Of a stretch of DNA of 60,826 nt, positions 53,750 through 60,696 are shown one piece after another. Each line of letters opens with the position of its first letter. Position 1 is the first letter of the stretch. Under the pieces are notes generated by a model. The model had not been told where the DNA came from and ran no database searches. It was given only the letters and a program-made list of their open reading frames with translations. Both the position numbers and the translations under genes were made by a program. The DNA comes from Spirochaetales bacterium (lineage in GTDB: Bacteria; Spirochaetota; Spirochaetia; JABEVK01), in the NCBI GenBank assembly GCA_947478845.1, contig CANJXC010000017.1, forward strand, positions 1 through 60,826, read 5' to 3'.

Positions 53750-54112
53750 ATGGACGATCATTCGGGCCACCTGCTTTTGCTCCTTGTTACCCTGGTGTTG
53801 GTGGCCGTGTTCCGGTTCCGAAGATTGTTGCCCATAGCGGCGATGCTCCTGCTCCTCCACCACCACCTCGACCCGTTGCCGGGTTCGGCTTCCCCGACTC
53901 CACCGCCGGTTTGTTGCACCATGGCTCAGAGCACGGAGCCGACCAAGACCGTGCTGCCGACGCGCCTCGTGATAACAGACAGAGTCCAGCTGGGTGGAAG
54001 GTCCCTTCAGCCCCAAGGCTCCCTGTCTACTCCACCGGCGATCCGGGCGCCTCCTGCGACACTCGTCCTGCCGCCCCCGGCATCCTGGACGCCGGTATCC
54101 CGGGCCGCCTGA
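53750..54112 (+). CDS. Small membrane protein with His/Cys clusters
   Basis: 120 residues from ATG 53750 (GTG 53744 overlapping the previous stop is equally possible). A hydrophobic N-terminal half has flanking MDDHSGH and LLLLHHHLDP, then PVCCTM and a Pro/Thr-rich tail of low complexity. The clusters could bind copper. I recognise no family and the tail may not be conserved. Confidence 0.45.
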   Translation: MDDHSGHLLLLLVTLVLVAVFRFRRLLPIAAMLLLLHHHLDPLPGSASPTPPPVCCTMAQSTEPTKTVLPTRLVITDRVQLGGRSLQPQGSLSTPPAIRAPPATLVLPPPASWTPVSRAA

Positions 54113-54136
54113 ATCGGTCCGCTCTCAGAGAACACT

Positions 54137-54739
54137 ATGAACACCTCCCTTCGCGCCGCATTTTTCGCGGTAACCTTCTTGCTTCTTTCCGTCCCCACAT
54201 GGGCCCACGTCGTCGTCACTCCGTCGAAAGCGGGCGTCGGCGGCTGGGTGACCTTTACCGTCTCCGTTCCTAATGAAAAGGAAGTCACCAACACTCAGCT
54301 GACGCTCCAGATTCCAACGGGTCTCGAGTACGTGACCCCCACTCTCAAGCAGGGTTGGAAAGTCGTCGTTGAAAAAGACTCCAGTGGAAACGCCACCGCC
54401 ATTGTTTGGTCTGGTAGTCTTCCGGCAGAGTTCCGCGATGACTTCACCTTCAGCGCCCACCTGCCGGCCAAGCCGGTTGACCTGGCCTGGAAGGCCTATC
54501 AGACCTATCAGGGTGGTCAGGTTGTGGGATGGGACGTCGACCCCACCGACCCTTCGGCCAAGGACTTCGAGGCCCTGGAAAAGACAGGAAAAGGCCCTTT
54601 CTCGGTCACGAAGGTCATCGACGATCTGAACCCCTCACCGGCGGTAGAGTCCCCGACAGCGAATATCGCCCTCTTGGTTTCAACAGTGGCCCTGGCCGTC
54701 GGCATCGTTGCTCTGGTGCGCCGTCGGAAAGCCAACTAA
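54137..54739 (+). CDS. YcnI-like (DUF1775) copper-binding protein
   Basis: 200 residues: a signal peptide ending TWA, mature start HVVVTPSK, a beta-sandwich with LKQGWKV and PAEFRDDFTFSAHLP, a long linker and a C-terminal membrane helix with RRRK. YcnI proteins bind Cu(II) via the N-terminal His and a conserved Trp nearby (family knowledge), and act in periplasmic or surface copper handling. Confidence 0.85.
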   Translation: MNTSLRAAFFAVTFLLLSVPTWAHVVVTPSKAGVGGWVTFTVSVPNEKEVTNTQLTLQIPTGLEYVTPTLKQGWKVVVEKDSSGNATAIVWSGSLPAEFRDDFTFSAHLPAKPVDLAWKAYQTYQGGQVVGWDVDPTDPSAKDFEALEKTGKGPFSVTKVIDDLNPSPAVESPTANIALLVSTVALAVGIVALVRRRKAN

Positions 54740-54764
54740 ACTCAATTTCAAGGAGGTTATCCCA

Positions 54765-55259
54765 ATGAACAAATTCTTTCTCATCGGAGCCTTGGCACTC
54801 CTCACGTCGATCGCTTGGGCCCACGAAGGCCACTCCCATGATCACAAACCCGCCGACACCGACTTCAAGACCGACATCTGCGCCGTCTGCAAGATGGCTG
54901 TGACGAGCAAGAGCTATGCCGCTCAGATCGTGAACGACGGAAAGCCACTGTTCTTCGACGACATCGGCTGTCTGGTGCAGTACGAACGCAAGGGCCAAAT
55001 CATGCCCGAAGCCGTCAAAGCCCGGTACGTTCGGTCGGTGGCCGGCGACGCCTGGCTCGAGGCCGATAAGGCCGTGTGGGTCACGACCAAGGACGTGAGG
55101 ACACCCATGGGCTATGGCTTCCACGCGTTCGCCGACAAAAAGTCTGCCGAGGCTTTTGTGAAGACGCACAAGATGGCCCAGGTCGTTGCTTGGGCCGAGG
55201 TCCAGAAGCAGGTCCCCGACTCCATGGGTATGGGCACGGATTCCATGGGTAAGATGTGA
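54765..55259 (+). CDS. nosL: NosL-like copper chaperone, first copy
   Basis: 164 residues with a signal peptide ending IAWA, mature start HEGHSHDH (His-rich), the NosL metal motif CAVCKM and the downstream MGYGFHAFADKKSAEAF segment. NosL delivers Cu(I) to nitrous oxide reductase. It has the strongest ribosome site of the operon (AAGGAGG). It is secreted rather than lipidated, unlike the second copy. Confidence 0.88.
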   Translation: MNKFFLIGALALLTSIAWAHEGHSHDHKPADTDFKTDICAVCKMAVTSKSYAAQIVNDGKPLFFDDIGCLVQYERKGQIMPEAVKARYVRSVAGDAWLEADKAVWVTTKDVRTPMGYGFHAFADKKSAEAFVKTHKMAQVVAWAEVQKQVPDSMGMGTDSMGKM

Positions 55260-55729
55260 TGTTCCGTTCCTGGGGTGCGGGGGCCCTTCTTCTCTTGCTT
55301 TTCCAATCCTGCGGCCCTGTACTCCGGGAACCCCGGGAAGTGAGGCCCGAGTCCGATGTCTGCCCGGAATGCCGGATGACTGTCATTCCTGAGGGGCACG
55401 CCGCCGAGTCGGTGGACTCCGAAGGGACCTTGTTGGTCTTCGACGATCCGGGTTGTTTGGCCCTTTACGTTCATGATCATCCAGGGCAATTCCATGACGC
55501 CTCGTTTTTTGTCCAGGATGCCCAGTCGAAGGCTTGGGTGGCCTGGGACAAGGCCATCTTCGTCCGGGCCGACGACGTACCGAGTCCCATGAACTATGGC
55601 TGGCACGGGTTCTCGACCGAGGCCCGGGCCCGGACCTTCGCCACCAACCACCAAGGCTCCCACGTCGCGACCGGTGATGCCCTGGCCGTCCTTGTGGACG
55701 ACCTCAAGGACAGACGATGGAAGCCTTAG
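55259..55729 (+). CDS. nosL: NosL-like copper lipoprotein, second copy
   Basis: 156 residues with lipobox LFQSC, metal motif CPECRM and MNYGWHGFSTEARARTF. Start ATG overlaps the stop of the first copy (TGATG). Two NosL copies side by side suggest a relay or two targets (CuA and CuZ) for copper loading; this is inference. Confidence 0.87.
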   Translation: MFRSWGAGALLLLLFQSCGPVLREPREVRPESDVCPECRMTVIPEGHAAESVDSEGTLLVFDDPGCLALYVHDHPGQFHDASFFVQDAQSKAWVAWDKAIFVRADDVPSPMNYGWHGFSTEARARTFATNHQGSHVATGDALAVLVDDLKDRRWKP

Positions 55730-56517
55730 CCACGGCAGTCGCCCGGCTGCTGATCCGTGGAGGTTGGCTGGTCGGCCTGGTCATTCTCGAAACGCTCTTG
55801 TTGACGGGGTTTTGGTTTGCCGGACCGACGCCCTTCGGTGAGGCCTTTGATCGTCGGGCCGCCGAAGCCGACCTCCTCCTGTTGACTCTGACCTCGTTGC
55901 CGGCGCTGTTTGCCGGTGCCCTGCTGGCAGCGGGGGACCGAGAAGATGGGATGGGAGACTTCTACCGTTCGTGCCGAATCAGCCCTGAAATCCAAGTGAT
56001 GGGAACTCTGATCGGGCAATGGGGAGTTATGGGAGTCGCGTTGACGGTTTCCCTGGTTTTGAGCCTCGCCGTGGCCACTCCGGCGGTGTTGCTCACGGGG
56101 TCCTTTGGCATCAGTCTTGGTCTGTCCCTCCTCTCGACGGCGGTCCACGGTGCCTGGGGGCTGGTTCTTGGCAGTTGGCTGCGATCCCGATGGGCGGCGG
56201 TGGCCGGTGCCTTGGTGTTCTGGCTGCTCACGGTGTTTGCCCTCGAAGCCGTGGTCACCGCCCTGCTGGGAGTCCTTCCGGCCCGTTGGACCTTCCCGGT
56301 TCTTGGTTCGTTCTTGATCCTCGATCCTTCGCAATTTGTCAGGGTTTCGTCGGTATTCTTTCGGGGCCAAGGCTGGGCCTATGGGCCTGCTTTCGCACCG
56401 GTCAGGGAACGACTGGCGCTTCCCATGGGCTGGACCATCTTCGCCGCCGCGGCCATGCTCCACCTGATGGTCCCCATCTTTCTCGCCATCCGTGGGTGGA
56501 AAAGGCGCAGCCGATGA
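55717..56517 (+). CDS. nosY: NosY-like ABC transporter permease
   Basis: 266 residues with six membrane helices. ADLLLLTLTSLPALFAGALLAAGDREDG is the NosY-type extended motif ahead of TM2. It works with NosF and NosD in assembly of the copper-sulfide centre of nitrous oxide reductase. Overlaps the second nosL by 13 bases and nosF by ATGA. Confidence 0.85.
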   Translation: MEALATAVARLLIRGGWLVGLVILETLLLTGFWFAGPTPFGEAFDRRAAEADLLLLTLTSLPALFAGALLAAGDREDGMGDFYRSCRISPEIQVMGTLIGQWGVMGVALTVSLVLSLAVATPAVLLTGSFGISLGLSLLSTAVHGAWGLVLGSWLRSRWAAVAGALVFWLLTVFALEAVVTALLGVLPARWTFPVLGSFLILDPSQFVRVSSVFFRGQGWAYGPAFAPVRERLALPMGWTIFAAAAMLHLMVPIFLAIRGWKRRSR

Positions 56518-57203
56518 GCCGCCGAATCGTGCTGAGCCATGTCACCAAAACCTATGGGACCAAGCGGGCGCTCTCGGATGCCTCTGCCGTGTGGGAGGAA
56601 GGCTCCATCGTGGCCCTGGTCGGGGCCAATGGCGGGGGAAAGTCCACGCTCCTCAAACTCCTATCGGGTGTGATCCATCCCGACGAAGGTTCCATCGATG
56701 GACTAGAGCAGTTTTCCATGGCTTCGATGCCCGACCGCCTGGCGTTTTCGCGAGGCTGGACCGCCGAAGACTGGCTAGGGATGGTAGCAAAATGGAAGAA
56801 GGCACCGCGATCCCGGGTGAAGGAGGTGCTGTCTGAAGCCGGTCTGGACGAAGCCCGCACGAAGCCGGTGGCCGCCTTCAGTCAGGGGATGCTCCGGCGG
56901 CTCCTCTACGCCCAAACCCGGCTGACACCGGCGGACCTGATCCTCCTCGATGAACCCGAGGGAGGGCTCGACCCGGAATGGACCGTCCGGCTGGAGCAGG
57001 AAATGGACCGCCTTCGCGACGAAGAAAAGACAGTGATCTTCTCTACCCACTGGCTCGATTTTGCGGTGGAAAAGGCTGACTGGCTGTGTATCTTCGCTGG
57101 CGGGAAGATCGTGGTCCAGGAAGAGGCTGCTCGTTGGCGCCTGCTGGATTCCTCGACCAGGCGGCACGACCTTGTCCAGTGGATTCGTCGGGACGGCCTG
57201 TGA
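56514..57203 (+). CDS. nosF: NosF-like ABC transporter ATPase
   Basis: 229 residues with Walker A GANGGGKST, signature AFSQGMLRRLLYAQ (NosF-style in place of LSGGQ), Walker B LILLDEPEGGLD and switch His in STHW. It energises NosY for NosD. GTGA overlap with nosD. Confidence 0.9.
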   Translation: MSRRIVLSHVTKTYGTKRALSDASAVWEEGSIVALVGANGGGKSTLLKLLSGVIHPDEGSIDGLEQFSMASMPDRLAFSRGWTAEDWLGMVAKWKKAPRSRVKEVLSEAGLDEARTKPVAAFSQGMLRRLLYAQTRLTPADLILLDEPEGGLDPEWTVRLEQEMDRLRDEEKTVIFSTHWLDFAVEKADWLCIFAGGKIVVQEEAARWRLLDSSTRRHDLVQWIRRDGL

Positions 57204-58498
57204 ACCGGCCAGTTCTTACGCTGCTGTTTCTGGGTATCACGTCGTCGTGCTGGTCCCTTTCCGTTGGCGACCTCCAAAGCCTAATCGACCGGGCACCCCG
57301 TGGCGCGACAGTTCAGATTCCCTCCGGCATCTACCAGGGGGAACTCATCGTTGGTCACCCCGTCCTCCTTCGGGCCCTCCCTGGTGCCAAGCTCGTTCAT
57401 TCCCCTGGTACCGCAGGTCCGACCCTCTGGATAAAGAGTTCCGATGTCGAAGTCGACGGCCTCGAGATCGTAGGTTCAGGCGAGGGGACCCGCCGAGATC
57501 ACACAGCGATCCTGGTGTCGGGCTCGCGGGTACAATTGACTGGACTTCGCATCGAAAAGGCGTGGTCGGGTGTGTGGCTCGAGCGTTGCGGTGATGTGAC
57601 GATCCGGGACCTAGCCGTCACGGGTCTCAGGGACTTCCCGTTCTGGGAACGCGGCGAGGGGGTTCGCGTGACCGAGGGGACGAATATCCGACTTCAGAAC
57701 CTCCAACTTGCATCGGTTTCCGACGGGATTTATGCGGAACGTTCCGCCAACCTGACGGTCAGTGACTGTTCGGTGGTAGACGCCCGGTACGGCCTCCACC
57801 TCATGTTCTCCGACGGTGGGGAGGCGAGCCAGATCCGAACTTCCCAAACTGTTGCCGGCGTCATGGTGATGGAGTCGAGTCAGTGGGTCATTCGGGACAG
57901 TCATTTGGTCGATGGCTACCGAACCGGCTCCGCCGGGGTGAGGGAGATTCGGACCAAGAACGTCAGTGTCCTGCGAACCGAGGTCGCTCGCCAGGCTTCG
58001 GGCATTGAGCTACTTGATGTTCGGGCAGGACTCTTCGAGGGTAACCGAATTGCCGAAAATGGCATCGCCTGGACCTGGGGCGGCGACAACTCTGGGACCA
58101 TGGTCCAAGACAATAGCCACCTCGGCAACCTGATGGACTTCGCGGGTGACGAGCCTTCAGAAAAGGTACTCTTGGCGGTCGAGGCCCAGGACCACATGGC
58201 CATGGCCGGTCGCATGGGCACCCCTTCGGCCCAGGATCTCGCGCCGACGGTGACGGAAACGTCGCTCCACATGCGGCCCCAATTTGACCGAAACTCCTGG
58301 GACGCTTGGGGTGGAACAGACCTCGATCACGACGGGATTGGAGACACTCCCTATCGCTTTGATTCTGTGTCAGCGGCTCGCGCCGCATCCCGACCGTGGG
58401 CAGGAGTGTTTCTGGGAAGTCCCTGGTCGCAGTGGAGCCGGGGGATACCTGGCGGAGAGGTAATTGATGAGCATCCAAGGACAAAGTCGGTTCGTTAG
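57200..58498 (+). CDS. nosD: NosD-like periplasmic beta-helix protein
   Basis: 432 residues from GTG 57200 with a signal peptide ending CWSLS, a right-handed parallel beta-helix of repeated short strands, the NosD-typical RYGLHLMFSDG motif and a calcium-like loop DLDHDGIGDTPYRF near the end. It works with NosFY and NosL in metal-centre maturation of NosZ. No nosZ is in the window. Confidence 0.9.
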   Translation: MNRPVLTLLFLGITSSCWSLSVGDLQSLIDRAPRGATVQIPSGIYQGELIVGHPVLLRALPGAKLVHSPGTAGPTLWIKSSDVEVDGLEIVGSGEGTRRDHTAILVSGSRVQLTGLRIEKAWSGVWLERCGDVTIRDLAVTGLRDFPFWERGEGVRVTEGTNIRLQNLQLASVSDGIYAERSANLTVSDCSVVDARYGLHLMFSDGGEASQIRTSQTVAGVMVMESSQWVIRDSHLVDGYRTGSAGVREIRTKNVSVLRTEVARQASGIELLDVRAGLFEGNRIAENGIAWTWGGDNSGTMVQDNSHLGNLMDFAGDEPSEKVLLAVEAQDHMAMAGRMGTPSAQDLAPTVTETSLHMRPQFDRNSWDAWGGTDLDHDGIGDTPYRFDSVSAARAASRPWAGVFLGSPWSQWSRGIPGGEVIDEHPRTKSVR

Positions 58499-58642
58499 GC
58501 GCCACCTTCATAACAACCCCTAAATGGACAATTGAGAAGGATTTCCACATTTCAGTGTAAACCTGTCCCACCGTAGAACAACTTCTTCCCCCAAACTTTG
58601 GATACCGCTCTTCCAACGGCATAGTTAAATGTCGGAGGCAGC

Positions 58643-59008
58643 ATGGGACGACACCGACTCGAATACAAGCTCAAGAAGCCAAACCCACACCACAAGTACT
58701 GGAGGTACGTCCACTCGTCTGACCCGAAGCAGTCGGACATTTCCACCCAGACTAAGGTGAAGTACGAGGCTGAGAGGATAGCCAAAAAAGTCTGCGCCAA
58801 GGCAAGAGCGGAGCTGACTGCGCCACCGCTCTTCAGTGAGTACGCCAAGGACTTCCTCACCGACGAGATGCTGGCCCTCAAGCGCTCCCACGTCACCAGA
58901 TACCTCATCCCGGCTTTCGGCGAGGTGAGGATCATCGACATCACGACTCTCGGCTTTGAAGACTGGCCCCCTACCTTGCCGCTGGACTACTTCACCGACG
59001 CCGCATAA
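58643..59008 (+). pseudogene. Tyrosine-recombinase-like N-terminal remnant
   Basis: 121 residues that resemble the arm-binding/SAM-like N-terminus of a phage-type integrase (KYWRYVHSS, KYEAERIAKKV, SEYAKDFL, VTRYLIPAFGEVRIIDIT) and stop before any catalytic domain; no Arg-His-Tyr residues are present. The best reading is the remains of the island integrase. It could instead be a small intact DNA-binding protein. Confidence 0.55.
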
Positions 59009-59067
59009 GTTGCATTATGTGTTCGAGAACCCGTAGCTTATGTAGTGGTCGCGACAGGTTTGCTAGA

Positions 59068-59095
59068 TTGACGATGCGCACCCAGTGTGTATAAT
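59068..59095 (+). promoter_or_regulatory. Leaderless promoter of hicAB
   Basis: TTGACG (59068-59073), a 16-base spacer, perfect TATAAT (59090-59095), then 6 bases to ATG at 59102. No ribosome-binding site fits, so translation should begin on a leaderless mRNA. Confidence 0.75.
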
Positions 59096-59101
59096 TCTCT
59101 C

Positions 59102-59290
59102 ATGGACAGCAGGGCGCTGATCAAACTCCTGGAAGCTGATGGTTGGTTTTTGGTCGATACCAAAGGGTCCCATCATCAGTTCAAGCATCCCTCGAAACCA
59201 GGACGAGTCACTGTCCCACATCCGAAAAAGGATCTCCCCTTGGGTACCGAACGATCGATTCGCGCTCAAGCTGGACTTCCGAAGAGGTGA
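59102..59290 (+). CDS. hicA: HicA-type toxin
   Basis: 62 residues with the HicA double-stranded-RNA-binding-like fold: LIKLLEADGWFLVDTKGSHHQFKHP with the catalytic His24 in GSHH. It cleaves mRNA. The start is set by the promoter position. hicB follows after 2 bases. Confidence 0.93.
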   Translation: MDSRALIKLLEADGWFLVDTKGSHHQFKHPSKPGRVTVPHPKKDLPLGTERSIRAQAGLPKR

Positions 59291-59292
59291 CC

Positions 59293-59709
59293 GTGAGCGC
59301 TTACATTGCCGTACTTCACAAGGACAAAGACTCCGACTATGGAGTCAGCTTTCCCGACTTCCCGGGGTGCATCACCGCGGGTAGCAGTCTCGAGGAAGCC
59401 AAGGAAATGGCGAGGGAAGTGCTTCCGTTCCACGTCTCGGGCCTACTGGCTGACGGTGAGGCTATTCCTGAGCCGATGAGTCTGGATGCCGCCAATCGAC
59501 ATGAGCTTTCTCAAGGTGCGCAAGCTTTTTTCCTAGTCGAGGTTCCCATCGAGGACCCCATCGTTCGTGCCAACATTACGGTTCCCAAAGGATTGCTGGA
59601 TCGGATTGACCGGTACGCCAAAGCTCATCATCTCAGCCGAAGTGCCTTTCTGACGCAGGCTGCGCAGAAAAGTATGAGAACTGCTGATGCCAGTATCGAC
59701 GCCAATTGA
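59293..59709 (+). CDS. hicB: HicB-type antitoxin
   Basis: 138 residues from GTG 59293 (AGAGGTG upstream): an N-terminal HicB domain (YGVSFPDFPGCITAGSSLEEAKEMA) and a C-terminal ribbon-helix-helix-like DNA-binding part (NITVPKGLLDRIDRYAKAHHLSRSAF). The last residues (ASIDAN) and stop are encoded by the island end repeat, so the C-terminus was probably set by the recombination junction. Confidence 0.92.
   Translation: MSAYIAVLHKDKDSDYGVSFPDFPGCITAGSSLEEAKEMAREVLPFHVSGLLADGEAIPEPMSLDAANRHELSQGAQAFFLVEVPIEDPIVRANITVPKGLLDRIDRYAKAHHLSRSAFLTQAAQKSMRTADASIDAN
59685..59703 (+). repeat. Right-end heptamer pair, island II
   Basis: TGATGCC-N5-CGACGCC, 12 bases apart, inside the end of hicB. CAATTGAATACGAACC follows, as at the end of island I. 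Confidence 0.65.
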
Positions 59710-59728
59710 ATACGAACCTTGGGGCTGA

Positions 59729-59780
59729 ATCAGTTACTAGTGCCGCGAGGCGTGAAAGTTCGAGTCCTTTCCTGGGCAAC
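59729..59780 (+). repeat. Attachment site copy 3
   Basis: The tRNA-Leu 3'-half repeat with a few mismatches to copies 1 and 2 (for example GTT for GGT beside the anticodon and AAAG for AAGG before the T-arm). Confidence 0.88.
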
Positions 59781-59920
59781 TGCTAATCCCTTGCAGCGGA
59801 AGGGTTTAAAGCTCACCGTAAGGTGGGCTTTTTTATTGCCCGAAGGCTTTTGGGGCCACTGACGCCGATATTGACGCCTTTTGGGTTGCCTCGTGGAATG
59901 TGGCGAGATTTCCATTTAAA
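59781..59920 (+). repeat. Shared left-end sequence, copy 3
   Basis: Similar to the other two left ends, with hairpin plus T-run near 59810-59836 and TGACGCC-N5-TGACGCC at 59860-59878. It marks the start of a third unit that runs out of the window. Confidence 0.8.
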
Positions 59921-60004
59921 TGTGAGTGTTGGGACTGCTATTGACGACTTGAGGTCTTTGACCACCTAACCCGCAGATACGAGGCTTCACTTTAGACACA
60001 ACAG

Positions 60005-60154
60005 TCATTTAGCCACGGTGTAGCTCAGCGCCGTCGAATAGGTTCGGCCATCGGTGGGGACGCTCACATGCACGCTCCCTTCCGCTGTCGGAACAAAGTC
60101 AGCTTCAAAGAGCCCCTTGCTGTTCCTTTTCACTTTGACCCAGCGGTCAAACAG
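60005..60154 (-). pseudogene. C-terminal gene remnant, possibly of a secreted beta-sandwich protein
   Basis: A 49-codon minus-strand frame with no start, ending GSVHVSVPTDGRTYSTALSY and then VAK before the stop. Its composition resembles the end of a FixH/YtkA-like periplasmic domain. It looks like a leftover 3' end after deletion or rearrangement. Confidence 0.35.
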
Positions 60155-60210
60155 TCAAACTTTGTCATGGGACAGCAATGAGTCTTGGGCTTCGAGTATC
60201 CCTCATGAAC

Positions 60211-60696
60211 TCAGCTATCTGAAAGGACTTGTGACTCTCCAAGCTCGACAAATACCAACTTGCCAGGGTACGACACGTCGTACAATTCGAGAGTCTTCCA
60301 GAACTCGACTTCGTGGACGCATGACTCGGTGCGGAAGACTCTCTCTGGACCCAACTGCACCAATTGCATTTCGTCACGCTCTACATATAAGGCGCTCCTT
60401 AGCGCAGACCCAAACTTGAATGCCATAGTCCCACCCGGCCAGTCTGTCACAATGATGTACTTCGTAGTCCGCTTCCGCTCTGCGAATGCTAGTTGTGTCT
60501 GGAGTCTATATTCTCGAAGTTCATCCAGCCATGATCGAGTTGATCTTGTGTCGTGGTCAAGCAGACTTGGAGTGCTTCTGGACTCATCTAGATCCTCAAG
60601 CTCGTCCTGGGCGTCCTCTACTTCACCAACTCGCAGCTCAGTCGAGGAAGACCTAGGTGGTGAGGTCTCGACAAGCTTTGGACTTCCCCCAAATTC
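60211..60696 (-). pseudogene. Unknown gene apparently cut at its 5' end by an IS
   Basis: An open minus-strand frame from 60696 to the stop at 60211 with no ATG, GTG or TTG before an internal GTG at 60450. Roughly 161 codons: an acidic, Ser-rich start, a Lys/Arg helix, then a folded-looking half (ERKRTTKYIIVTDWPGG, YVERDEMQLVQLGPERVF). The frame ends at the sequence that precedes the IS3-like transposase, so the missing 5' part was probably displaced. Function unknown. Confidence 0.45.

Larger units (their letters stand above)
52065..59780 (+). mobile_element. Island II: 7.7-kb tRNA-Leu island with nos/copper cargo and HicAB
   Basis: Bounded by attachment copies 2 and 3. Cargo: a ferric-reductase-like membrane protein, secreted proteins, YcnI, two NosL, NosY, NosF and NosD in one overlapping operon, an integrase-like remnant, and HicAB at the right end. 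Left-end sequence and heptamer pairs match island I. No intact integrase is seen. Confidence 0.83.
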
